This document shows positions 36,801 through 46,400 of a DNA stretch of 64,000 nt, one piece after another. The stretch comes from Paracyclopina nana. Taxonomy: Eukaryota > Arthropoda > Copepoda > Cyclopoida > Cyclopettidae. The notes under the pieces are model-generated. The model searched no databases. It saw only the letters and a program-made list of their open reading frames with translations, and was not told where the DNA came from. Each line of letters opens with the position of its first letter. Within the stretch, counting starts at the first letter, position 1. Position numbers and translations under genes: made by a program. The stretch spans positions 3,415,001-3,479,000 of the forward strand of contig JAGUCH010000008.1 in the NCBI GenBank assembly GCA_019096065.1, written 5' to 3'.

Positions 36801-37561
36801 TTTTAGGGGTGCTCACCTCAGCACCTTCTCAAATATTACTGAGCAGGCTGAGCTGCAATCCATTGGTGGGTCCTGAAAGTCCACCAAAAACTGAGACACT
36901 TTTACTTCATAGTCCACTTAGTATCTCAGCCCCCTGGCTCAGCATTAATTTTTGAAAAGTGCACTTTTTGCACCCCTTGCACCATTTATTGCTCAGTGCT
37001 GAGAGGCCCAATCAAAAAACTGATTGCTCAGTCTCAACCAGGACATTAGGAGCTTGGTTTGGTCGCTTCATACCCAAGTGGCTATCTCAGCTTTTAGGGG
37101 TGCTCACCTCAGCACCTTCTCAAATATTACTGAGCAGGCTGAGCTGCAATCCATTGGTGGATCCTGAAAGTCCAACAAAAACTGAGACACTTTTACTTCA
37201 TAGTCCACTCAGTATCTCAGCCCCCTGGCTCAGCATTAATTTTTGAAAAGTGTACTTTTTGCACCCCTTGCACCATTTATTGCTCAGTGCTGAGAGGCCC
37301 AATCAAAAAACTGATTGCTCAGTCTCAACCAGGACATTAGGAGCTTGGTTTGGTCGCTTCATACCCAAGTGGCTATCTCAGCTTTTAGGGGTGCTCACCT
37401 CAGCACCTTCTCAAATATTACTGAGCAGGCTGAGCTGCAATCCATTGGTGGGTCCTGAAAGTCCACCAAAAACTGAGACACTTTTACTTCATAGTCCACT
37501 CAGTATCTCAGCCCCCTGGCTCAGCATTAATTTTTGAAAAGTGCACTTTTTGCACCCCTTG
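21844..37561 (+). repeat. 291-bp satellite array, left block (about 55 copies)
   Basis: Head-to-tail copies of a 291-bp unit, one orientation throughout, mostly differing by a few bases. Unit starts taken at GTGCACTTTTTGCACC fall at 22070, 22361, 22652 and so on to 37250 and 37541. Length variants include 221 bp (23524 and 24036), 284 bp (27167) and 255 bp (32382). The first copy is truncated at its left side. The unit length is 97 codons, so a 95-codon frame ending in TGA recurs in every copy. This is a consequence of periodicity, not evidence of a gene. The retrotransposon at 37562 splits a unit between CTTG and CACC. Confidence 0.99.
23233..24256 (+). repeat. 512-bp higher-order dimer, two tandem copies
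   Basis: A full 291-bp unit followed by a 221-bp unit occurs twice in a row (23233-23744 and 23745-24256). The short unit lacks about 70 bp between CCAATCCAAATACTGAT and AAGGGGTGCTC in both copies. The shared deletion shows the pair was duplicated as a block. Confidence 0.9.
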
Positions 37562-37798
37562 TGTTGTATATTTTGGTGTCTATAGCAATACCTTGACTTC
37601 TCTCGTACAAAGCCACAACTGAGTTTATTTCTCAACCAAGCACTGTATATACAATGTACTGTCAAGGTGAAATCGCATTGTACATCCTGCTAGGTGAAAG
37701 TGTGGTTAGGCAGCGCGGCTCGTACTATGCTACTATACTACTATATTACTGAAGGACGCGCTAGCGCCATGAATGGTGAAAGTTATAAAAACATAACA
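37562..37798 (-). repeat. 3' LTR of the Gypsy element
   Basis: 237 bp, TG...CA ends on either strand. By eye it matches 43256-43492 base for base. It lies next to the polypurine tract, which fixes it as the 3' LTR of the minus-strand element. Confidence 0.96.
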
Positions 37799-37806
37799 TC
37801 CCTCCC
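37799..37806 (-). other. Polypurine tract of the Gypsy element
   Basis: GGGAGGGA on the minus strand touches the inner edge of the 3' LTR, the required position for the plus-strand primer of reverse transcription. Confidence 0.8.
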
Positions 37807-37956
37807 AAGCTAAAGAAAGCTGTTGTTAACAGGGGATGAAGGTATTAACGAAAACCACCACCAAGTCATAAAAGTTAGAAAGTGTAAAGTCAAACTTCAG
37901 GTTTGTCAGGTCAGGTCAAACAGGATAATTATGACCAAGTCATGTTAAGGCAGACA

Positions 37957-40900
37957 TCATTTTTTCTTAGGTCGCCCCCGGCCAGGCTTGTATTCTGGCG
38001 CCCTGGCTGGTAAAGGCTGGTCTTCTATCAAAACTCGTTGAGCTCTAGCCTGATTGCGTGTCAATGAGCTTGTGGGGTCTCGTCCCCCTCGGAAGCTGTC
38101 ACGGAAACGGTTGAGTAGTTTCCTAGGAGAGCCAGGGTTACTTCTTGATGGTAAGTCTGGTGGTTCATCATCTTCAGTGGGTGCATGGGGTTCATGCACA
38201 TCGTCATGAATGAGTACCTCCTCCGCAGGTGGAGAGTTCGGTTCTTGCTTAATAGGTGGAGGTGTTGTCGTCATCGGAGAGGCAATACTGGCAGCTGGTT
38301 CCTCTGATTTGAAAGGAATGGGTGCTGGTGGAGGGTCTTGCGGATTCATGATGATAACGTCATCATCTTCAATTGTTATGTAGCCTCCTTTTGAGCCTGT
38401 GTCTGGATGGGCAGGATCTCTGGAAGATGAAGTTTCAGGCAGGGTCTCTGGTAAGTCATTTGTTGCTTGAGCCAGTGGCTTAGAAGGAGTAGATTTACAG
38501 ACACGTAATCTGTTTAAATGAACATATCTGGATTTGCTAGTGGAAAGATGTTGAATCAAAGCATTTGTGTCCTGGAGACTCACAATAACATAAGGTCCCT
38601 CCCACCTTGATCGAATTTTTGGATTGATTTTCAGAAGTTCCGGGCGATCCAACCAAACCAATAACCCTTCTCTAAAGTCTTCTGGCTTGATCTTGGCATC
38701 ATAGAGCTGCTTGTATGAGTCACGATAAGATATGTTGCTTTCCATAGCAACTTGACGGGCAATCTTCATCCGTCTAGCGATTTCACTGATGTAGTCTTCC
38801 CCATAATAGGTTTTGTCAACCAGATTTGGATCCATTAATGGTGTTCTGGGATGCACGCCAAAAAGGAGGAAAAACGGACTCATTTTCGTTGCCTTACTCA
38901 CACCACAGTTATAGGAGAGTTGAAGCGCAGGGAGAAGGGGTTCCCATTCCAAAGGAGAAGATGTATCAAGCATCTTCTGCAAGTAACTTATAATGTGCTT
39001 ATTAATAACTTCAGCAGCCGCATTGCACTGAGGGTGGCTAGGGCTGGTTTTGCGCTTGTCTATCTGGAGCAGATCATAAAGCGATTGACTCAACTTTGAT
39101 GTGAATTCTGCACCTCCATCGGTAATGAGCACAGCTGGCGAGCCGAATCTTGCAATCCATCGATTAAAAATGGCCCCAGCAACAGTGTCAGGTTGTTTGT
39201 TCTCCAGAGCAACAAACTCTGCATACTTGCTAAAAGAATCAGTGATAACCAAAATATACTTCTTTCCATCTGAATCCCTCAAAGGTCCAAAGAGGTCAGC
39301 ATGGACCCGCTCCAGGGGGCCCTTTGGTTGCTGGTGGGGCAGCAATTCCACATTTGGCTGTGATTGCTTAGGTTTGGTTCTGTCACATTTCCAACATGAA
39401 CTGATGTATTCCTCAACATCAGCCAGTAAACTAGGCCAAAAATACTGCTCGCGAATTCTTTCACTGGTTTTGTAGATGCCCTTGTGCCCAACGGCGGCAT
39501 GCGCAGCACTTATAATGTCAGCATGACAAACAGCCGGTGCTGCCAACACTGACTTGTCCAAAGGCCCACTCTTCACAAACAACAAGTCATTCTTGACTTC
39601 ACAAATAGGGCCGTATCTTCTAATAATTCGCTTCAACTCAGGTTGTCTGGGTACAAGTCCTTGTTTGACAAAGGAAAGTAAGGCCGCAACTACCAAATCT
39701 GTAGATTGTAGCTTCTTCATAGCTGCCATGTCCTCCATGGCCTCAATAGCGACACTGTGGGTTTCACCACCTCGCAAAAGTTCAGGAATATTCCTCGAAC
39801 AATAATCAGCAGGGTTCTCTGCTCCTGGACAATACTGCATCGTAAAATTGTGTTCTAACATCTGTTGCTGCAAGCGGTTCAATGTTCTGGAATGTGTCTT
39901 GTTCAACTTCTCTAATGGCTTATGGTCAGTGTATAACGTAAATGGGTTACCAGTTAAATAAACTGCAAAGTGATCAATTGCCCATGTGCAGGCTAGCAGT
40001 TCTAACAAATACGGAGTGTAGTTCTTCTCATGCTTCTGAAGACCTCTTGAGGCATAACCAATTACTCGTGGACTATTATCTTGATATTGGATAAGTACTG
40101 CTCCAAGGCCTCCATCATCGGCATCAACAGCACCTTGAGAGGCATCAACATAGAGATGAAAATCTAGGCCGGGTTTGGGATAGGCTAGCACAGGTTCCAT
40201 ACATAGCATCTTCTTCAGAATCTCAAAAGATTTCATTGCTTTTGGAGGAAGAGGGCCGCCCTTCCATCCACTGTCCTTACAAGTAAGACGAGACAATTCC
40301 TTTGAATGTCTGCTAAATTGAGGAATACACGCTCTGAAAAAGTTAGTTAGACCCAGAAATTGCCTGATTTCTTTGACATTAGAGGGTGGCTTCACATTCG
40401 ATATAGCATCCAATTTCCTTCGATTTGGCTTGTAGCCCTCAGGGGTCAACGTGAAACCCAAGTAAGTGCAAGATTCTGTTCCAAAACTACATTTGGGTAA
40501 ATTCAACTTTAGGTTGGCCTTCCGAAGTCTCGCAAAACATTCTTCAAGGCCCACTAACATGTCTTCATGCCCACTACCCTTGACAAGCACATCATCCAGG
40601 TATATCAATACACGGGAAGGCGTCAGACCTTGGAAAGCACACATCATCATTCGTTGAAAGGTAAGTGGCATCCCTGTTAAGCCAAAGGGTGCCCGAATAT
40701 AGCTGTATTGGCCCTTTCCAGGTATAGTGAAAGCTGTGTAGGGTCTTGAAGATGGTGCCAATTGCATTTGGTGAAATCCGTGTCGAAGATCAAGCTGCGA
40801 AAACAAACGGGTACCTGATGATCCTATGTCATCCAAACATTCAGAAATAAGAGGGAGTCTGTAGCTAGAGGGCTCTGTTTTTGCATTTAGGCCTCTATAA

Positions 40901-41889
40901 TCCACCACTGGTCTCCAACCAGTACCCCCATCGGGCAGTTTCTTCGGCACACAGAAAATACTTGAGTTCCAGGGAGAATCGCAGGGTTCCACAATGCCCA
41001 TCTTAAGCCATTCTTCAATGCTTTTGTTGATTTCATCAAGATGTGACATGGGAATCTGGAATTGTCTGGCATGAACTGGTCGGTGGTCATGTAGGTCAAT
41101 TTTGTGTTTCATCAGGGTGCAATCACCCAAGTCAAATTCTGAAGTGGAAATAACGTCAGAATTACGAAGTAGACACTTCAAGTAACTCTGACGTAAATTA
41201 GGAGGAAGATGATTAAGATTTGCATGCTTTAGAATATAGTCCTCCACCTGCCTAGAAGGCCTACCCAAAACATTTTTATCATTTAAGAACACATCATGAA
41301 CAGGGACAATCTTATCAACACTGAAAATTTGCCCCACAAAAGAACCCTTGTCTAACTCAATAGGCAATAATCCTGCATTTGTAACCTTAATATTAGCGAT
41401 TCCTTGTTGATTAGAGCGGATGAGGCAATCTTCCTTGCAAAGCTGGGCGGCATCGCTTATTTGGAGACATCCTTCAAAGTGGCCTATTGGCGCATTGTCC
41501 TGGTTCTTTAGCTGCACAGAGATTGTAGCAACACTTCTGGCCGGTATGTACGTCTTCTTCTGAGTTCTCGCCTCAAGTTGTATCTTATTTGCAGAGCGGA
41601 TCTCCATCGATATGGGATCATAAAACAAGCCGGTAGCATGGATCAGGTCAATACCCACGATCCCATCAAGTGCGAGTCCCTCGCACACATAAAATGGCCA
41701 CTTCAACTGTCGGCCTTCTATCATACAGTCTATTTCATAAAGTCCATTGATCCTTAAAGGGTTTCCGGAAGCACATGTTGCACGTAACATCGGAGCATTT
41801 GTAATTCTCTGAGGTCTTAGTTGGGGGGCAATTCTCCTGAATGCCATACGCGATAACAGGGAAATATTGGAGCCAGTGTCAAACAACAT
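37957..41889 (-). CDS. pol: Pol polyprotein (PR-RT-RNase H-INT), Gypsy
   Basis: A 1,310-codon frame from its first Met. The frame is open about 50 codons further upstream and is entered from gag by a -1 frameshift. The aspartic protease motif D-T-G-S is at residues 4-7. Reverse transcriptase has L-D-L-R-H-G-F-H-Q and the Y-L-D-D box at 430-433. RNase H has Y-V-D-A-S and Y-T-D-H-K-P-L. Integrase has the H-H-C-C zinc region (H-A-A-V-G-H ... C-W-K-C) and D865, D924 and E960, the last two with the typical 35-residue spacing. After integrase comes a Pro/acidic tail of roughly 150 residues ending in K-P-G-R-G-R-P-K-K-K, an AT-hook-like motif. All catalytic residues are present and no stops occur. 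No chromodomain was recognised. Confidence 0.96.
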   Translation of the reverse strand: MLFDTGSNISLLSRMAFRRIAPQLRPQRITNAPMLRATCASGNPLRINGLYEIDCMIEGRQLKWPFYVCEGLALDGIVGIDLIHATGLFYDPISMEIRSANKIQLEARTQKKTYIPARSVATISVQLKNQDNAPIGHFEGCLQISDAAQLCKEDCLIRSNQQGIANIKVTNAGLLPIELDKGSFVGQIFSVDKIVPVHDVFLNDKNVLGRPSRQVEDYILKHANLNHLPPNLRQSYLKCLLRNSDVISTSEFDLGDCTLMKHKIDLHDHRPVHARQFQIPMSHLDEINKSIEEWLKMGIVEPCDSPWNSSIFCVPKKLPDGGTGWRPVVDYRGLNAKTEPSSYRLPLISECLDDIGSSGTRLFSQLDLRHGFHQMQLAPSSRPYTAFTIPGKGQYSYIRAPFGLTGMPLTFQRMMMCAFQGLTPSRVLIYLDDVLVKGSGHEDMLVGLEECFARLRKANLKLNLPKCSFGTESCTYLGFTLTPEGYKPNRRKLDAISNVKPPSNVKEIRQFLGLTNFFRACIPQFSRHSKELSRLTCKDSGWKGGPLPPKAMKSFEILKKMLCMEPVLAYPKPGLDFHLYVDASQGAVDADDGGLGAVLIQYQDNSPRVIGYASRGLQKHEKNYTPYLLELLACTWAIDHFAVYLTGNPFTLYTDHKPLEKLNKTHSRTLNRLQQQMLEHNFTMQYCPGAENPADYCSRNIPELLRGGETHSVAIEAMEDMAAMKKLQSTDLVVAALLSFVKQGLVPRQPELKRIIRRYGPICEVKNDLLFVKSGPLDKSVLAAPAVCHADIISAAHAAVGHKGIYKTSERIREQYFWPSLLADVEEYISSCWKCDRTKPKQSQPNVELLPHQQPKGPLERVHADLFGPLRDSDGKKYILVITDSFSKYAEFVALENKQPDTVAGAIFNRWIARFGSPAVLITDGGAEFTSKLSQSLYDLLQIDKRKTSPSHPQCNAAAEVINKHIISYLQKMLDTSSPLEWEPLLPALQLSYNCGVSKATKMSPFFLLFGVHPRTPLMDPNLVDKTYYGEDYISEIARRMKIARQVAMESNISYRDSYKQLYDAKIKPEDFREGLLVWLDRPELLKINPKIRSRWEGPYVIVSLQDTNALIQHLSTSKSRYVHLNRLRVCKSTPSKPLAQATNDLPETLPETSSSRDPAHPDTGSKGGYITIEDDDVIIMNPQDPPPAPIPFKSEEPAASIASPMTTTPPPIKQEPNSPPAEEVLIHDDVHEPHAPTEDDEPPDLPSRSNPGSPRKLLNRFRDSFRGGRDPTSSLTRNQARAQRVLIEDQPLPARAPEYKPGRGRPKKK

Positions 41890-42000
41890 TTCAAAGGTGG
41901 CTCCAAGGCTGTGGATTGATACAAAAGGTCGTTTGGTATTCTCATTCGAGGATAGCAGGCTGAAACTTGTGATTGCGTGAAAAAGTTCAACGACCTTGCG

Positions 42001-42045
42001 ACGACCAGTGGTGCGGAGCCCACCCTGGTCGTTTACCAGTTTAAA
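42001..42045 (-). promoter_or_regulatory. Programmed -1 ribosomal frameshift signal, gag-pol
   Basis: On the minus strand the heptamer T TTA AAC (42045-42039) is in the gag reading phase required for simultaneous slippage. After a 6-nt spacer containing the gag stop TAA (42035-42033) comes a stem: ACGACCAG (42032-42025) pairs perfectly with CTGGTCGT (42008-42001). The inner GGTG/CACC pairs extend it to 12 bp with one bulged A and a 7-nt loop. Slipping one base back leads directly into the pol frame, giving a Gag-Pol fusion of about 1,743 residues. Confidence 0.88.
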
Positions 42046-43187
42046 GGGTTGGAATGGTAGGAGGCACGAACTTCATTGACCTTCTTTGCCTCTTGCTCTG
42101 TTGCTCTCTTACTGCCAGGCCTTGGGTTGTACATGCCCTTAGCAGCATCTGCCTGCCTGGAAAAGCACTCAGCCTCAATATGATTCTTCTTGGTGCAATA
42201 CCAGCAGACCACGTTGGCTCGGAACTGTCCACTTGCTGGACCCCGCACTTGTCCTCGGGCTTGACCTCGCACTTGTCCTCGGTCCTGTCCTCGCGCTCCA
42301 TTGCCATTGATGAGATTCACAAGTGCTCCTAGTGTCAGAGGCTGGTCGTGAGGATTGCTCTCCTGAGCACTGTCGGCTTGCTCCACAGCATGGACTTCAG
42401 GGACTGGTACGGTGGCTTTCTTTTCACTTGACAATGAGGCCTCTACACGCTTAGCCACCTTAAAGATTTCCTTAAGGTCCGTGATGTCATGCACGATCAC
42501 CTGCTTCTTGATGGCAGGTAACAGACCTTGAATGAACTTTCGCCGGCATGCGAACACATATGCGCTCCTCTTGCACATTTCTACGGCAGCGTCATTTGTG
42601 GCGTACTCGCCCTCACCAAGGACGATGAAAGTTTCCATTAGGGTCATGACTCCAGTTTTTACACGGTCATAGAAATCCCGCACGGATTCTGATGCCTCCT
42701 GCACCAGGCTGTCCTCGATTGCGGACTGTTCGGCTAAAGTGGCCTCATGGTGCCAATGATCCAGGAACTCCTTCTTCAGACCAGATACTCCACTCCACTT
42801 TTTAGGAGCAAAACCCTCTTCCTTTAGGGTGTTATACCATTGTGCTGCCTTGGCTTTGAGTGCCATGGCAGCATACATGGCCGTCATTTCGTCCGTCCAC
42901 CGTTGCGGCTGTCCAGCTGGTATGTTGTCGTTGGCAAGGGCTCGTAAATCGTCGATCCTTCTAGCCCATGCTCGTGCTTGCAGCTTGTCAACTGCCGGGT
43001 CCCCACTAAATTCGGGTACGTCAATTGCCTTGATATTACGCTGAGCCATATTGAACAGAAATTGTTGGGAAAATGCGGAGGTTTCTGTAGTATCGTCTTG
43101 TGGTGGAGCAGTAGCTTGAATTGTGCCTTCCGATGAAGCCTCTTCGTAATATTCTTCCTCAAAATATTCGTCCTCACTATCAGCCAT
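42033..43187 (-). CDS. gag: Gag polyprotein, Gypsy
   Basis: 384 aa. It has an acidic N-terminus (MADSEDEYFEEEYYEE), then a helical capsid-like region containing W-Y-N-T-L-K and F-L-D-H-W, the usual retrotransposon Gag fold. A Gly/Arg/Gln-rich linker with repeats of R-G-Q-x-R-G-Q follows, then one CCHC zinc knuckle C-W-Y-C-(x4)-H-(x4)-C at residues 328-341 for RNA packaging. The start ATG is about 70 bp inside the 5' LTR edge. The frame ends 2 codons after the slippery site. Confidence 0.93.
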   Translation of the reverse strand: MADSEDEYFEEEYYEEASSEGTIQATAPPQDDTTETSAFSQQFLFNMAQRNIKAIDVPEFSGDPAVDKLQARAWARRIDDLRALANDNIPAGQPQRWTDEMTAMYAAMALKAKAAQWYNTLKEEGFAPKKWSGVSGLKKEFLDHWHHEATLAEQSAIEDSLVQEASESVRDFYDRVKTGVMTLMETFIVLGEGEYATNDAAVEMCKRSAYVFACRRKFIQGLLPAIKKQVIVHDITDLKEIFKVAKRVEASLSSEKKATVPVPEVHAVEQADSAQESNPHDQPLTLGALVNLINGNGARGQDRGQVRGQARGQVRGPASGQFRANVVCWYCTKKNHIEAECFSRQADAAKGMYNPRPGSKRATEQEAKKVNEVRASYHSNPLNW

Positions 43188-43236
43188 TTAAATAGAACAC
43201 AGCATCACTCACTCTTCATTCCCTCCAGGGCTGTAG

Positions 43237-43253
43237 GTAAGTGGCTGCCACCA
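43237..43253 (-). other. Primer binding site of the Gypsy element
   Basis: Two bases inside the 5' LTR the minus strand reads TGGTGGCAGCCACTTAC. It begins with the TGG that pairs with the CCA end of a tRNA. The exact tRNA could not be identified without a tRNA set. Confidence 0.6.
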
Positions 43254-43255
43254 AT

Positions 43256-43492
43256 TGTTGTATATTTTGGTGTCTATAGCAATACCTTGACTTCTCTCGT
43301 ACAAAGCCACAACTGAGTTTATTTCTCAACCAAGCACTGTATATACAATGTACTGTCAAGGTGAAATCGCATTGTACATCCTGCTAGGTGAAAGTGTGGT
43401 TAGGCAGCGCGGCTCGTACTATGCTACTATACTACTATATTACTGAAGGACGCGCTAGCGCCATGAATGGTGAAAGTTATAAAAACATAACA
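43256..43492 (-). repeat. 5' LTR of the Gypsy element
   Basis: 237 bp, the same length as the copy at 37562-37798 and no difference seen between them. Promoter and poly(A) functions should lie here. The LTR start on the coding strand reads TGTTATGTTTTTATAAC, which includes a possible TATA-like stretch. Confidence 0.96.
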
Positions 43493-46400
43493 CTTGCACC
43501 ATTTATTGCTCAGTGCTGAGAGGCCCAATAAAAAAACTGATTGCTCAGTCTCAACCAGGACATTAGGAGCTTGGTTTGGTCGCTTCATACCCAAGTGGCT
43601 ATCTCAGCTTTTAGGGGTGCTCACCTCAGCACCTTCTCAAATATTACTGAGCAGGCTGAGCTGCAATCCATTGGTGGATCCTGAAAGTCCAACAAAAACT
43701 GAGACACTTTTACTTCATAGTCCACCCAGTATCTCAGCCCCCTGGCTCAGCATTAATTTTTGAAAAGTGCACTTTTTGCACCCCTTGCACCATTTATTGC
43801 TCAGTGCTGAGAGGCCCAATAAAAAAACTGATTGCTCAGTCTCAACCAGGACATTAGGAGCTTGGTTTGGTCGCTTCATACCCAAGTGGCTATCTCAGCT
43901 TTTAGGGGTGCTCACCTCAGCACCTTCTCAAATATTACTGAGCAGGCTGAGCTGCAATCCATTGGTGGGTCCTGAAAGTCCACCAAAAACTGAGACACTT
44001 TTACTTCATAGTCCACTCAGTATCTCAGCCCCCTGGCTCAGCATTAATTTTTGAAAAGTGCACTTTTTGCACCCCTTGCACCATTTATTGCTCAGTGCTG
44101 AGAGGCCCAATCAAAAAACTGATTGCTCAGTCTCAACCAGGACATTAGGAGCTTGGTTTGGTCGCTTCATACCCAAGTGGCTATCTCAGCTTTTAGGGGT
44201 GCTCACCTCAGCACCTTCTCAAATATTACTGAGCAGGCTGAGCTGCAATCCATTGGTGGATCCTGAAAGTCCAACAAAAACTGAGACACTTTTACTTCAT
44301 AGTCCACTCAGTATCTCAGCCCCCTGGCTCAGCATTAATTTTTGAAAAGTGTACTTTTTGCACCCCTTGCACCATTTATTGCTCAGTGCTGAGAGGCCCA
44401 ATCAAAAAACTGATTGCTCAGTCTCAACCAGGACATTAGGAGCTTGGTTTGGTTGCTTCATACCCAAGTGGCTATCTCAGCTTTTAGGGGTGCTCACCTC
44501 AGCACCTTCTCAAATATTACTGAGCAGGCTGAGCTGCAATCCATTGGTGGATCCTGAAAGTCCACAAAAAACTGAGAGACTTTTACTTCATAGTCCACTC
44601 AGTATCTCAGCCCCCTGGCTCAGCATTAATTTTTGAAAAAAGGCACTTTTGGCACCCCTTGCATCATTTATTGCTCAGTGCTGAGAGGCCCAATAAAAAA
44701 ACTGATTGCTCAGTCTCAACCAGGACATTAGGAGCTTGGTTTGGTTGCTTCATACCCAAGTGGCTATCTCAGCTTTTAGGGGTGCTCACCTCAGCACCTT
44801 CTCAAATATTACTGAGCAGGCTGAGCTGCAATCCATTGGTGGGTCCTGAAAGTCCACCAAAAACTGAGACACTTTTACTTCATAGTCCACTCAGTATCTC
44901 AGCCCCCTGGCTCAGCATTAATTTTTGAAAAGTGCACTTTTTGCACCCCTTGCACCATTTATTGCTCAGTGCTGAGAGGCCCAATCAAAAAACTGATTGC
45001 TCAGTCTCAACCAGGACATTAGGAGCTTGGTTTGGTTGCTTCATACCCAAGTGGCTATCTCAGCTTTTAGGGGCTCTCACCTCAGCACCTTCTCAAATAT
45101 TACTGAGCAGGCTGAGCTGCAATCCATTGGTGGGTCCTGAAAGTCCACCAAAAACTGAGACACTTTTACTTCATAGTCCACTCAGTATCTCAGCCCCCTG
45201 GCTCAGCATTAATTTTTGAAAAGTGTACTTTTTGCACCCCTTGCACCATTTATTGCTCAGTGCTGAGAGGCCCAATCAAAAAACTGATTGCTCAGTCTCA
45301 ACCAGGACATTAGGAGCTTGGTTTGGTCGCTTCATACCCAAGTGGCTATCTCAGCTTTTAGGGGTGCTCACCTCAGCACCTTCTCAAATATTACTGAGCA
45401 GGCTGAGCTGCAATCCATTGGTGGGTCCTGAAAGTCCACCAAAAACTGAGACACTTTTACTTCATAGTCCACTCAGTATCTCAGCCCCCTGGCTCAGCAT
45501 TAATTTTTGAAAAGTGCACTTTTTGCACCCCTTGCACCATTTATTGCTCAGTGCTGAGAGGCCCAATCAAAAAACTGATTGCTCAGTCTCAACCAGGACA
45601 TTAGGAGCTTGGTTTGGTCGCTTCATACCCAAGTGGCTATCTCAGCTTTTAGGGGTGCTCACCTCAGCACCTTCTCAAATATTACTGAGCAGGCTGAGCT
45701 GCAATCCATTGGTGGATCCTGAAAGTCCACAAAAAACTGAGAGACTTTTACTTCATAGTCCACTCAGTATCTCAGCCCCCTGGCTCAGCATTAATTTTTT
45801 AAAAGTGCACTTTTTGCACCCCTTGCACCATTTATTACTCAGTGCTGAGAGGCCCAATCAAAAAACTGATTGCTCAGTCTCAACCAGGACATTAGGAGCT
45901 TGGTTTGGTTGCTTCATACCCAAGTGGCTATCTCAGCTTTTAGGGGTGCTCACCTCAGCACCTTCTCAAATATTACTGAGCAGGCTGAGCTGCAATCCAT
46001 TGGTGGATCCTGAAAGTCCACAAAAAACTGAGGGACTTTTACTTCATAGTCCACTCAGTATCTCAGCCCCCTGGCTCAGCATTAATTTTTGAAAAAAGGC
46101 ACTTTTGGCACCCCTTGCATCATTTATTGCTCAGTGCTGAGAGGCCCAATAAAAAAACTGATTGCTCAGTCTCAACCAGGACATTAGGAGCTTGGTTTGG
46201 TTGCTTCATACCCAAGTGGCTATCTCAGCTTTTAGGGGTGCTCACCTCAGCACCTTCTCAAATATTACTGAGCAGGCTGAGCTGCAATCCATTGGTGGGT
46301 CCTGAAAGTCCACCAAAAACTGAGACACTTTTACTTCATAGTCCACTCAGTATCTCAGCCCCCAGGCTCAGCATTAATTTTTGAAGAAAGGCACTTTTGG

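Larger units (their letters stand above)
37562..43492 (-). mobile_element. Complete Ty3/Gypsy LTR retrotransposon in the satellite
   Basis: The 5,931-bp element lies in minus orientation with 237-bp LTRs at both ends starting TG and ending CA, a 4-bp target duplication CTTG (37558-37561 and 43493-43496), gag, a frameshift-linked pol, a primer site and a polypurine tract. Domain order protease-RT-RNase H-integrase places it in Ty3/Gypsy. There is no envelope frame between pol and the 3' LTR, so it is a retrotransposon and not a retrovirus-like form. No stop or frameshift damages either frame and the two LTRs read as identical, so it is young and potentially active. The interrupted satellite unit is restored exactly if the element and one CTTG are removed. 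Confidence 0.97.

Noticed and set aside
37799-37956. An envelope gene in the Gypsy element
   Set aside because: Only about 160 bp separate the pol stop from the 3' LTR and no frame fits there.
45514-46092. A 192-codon frame as a real gene
   Set aside because: It is two satellite units joined by a single TGA to TTA change.
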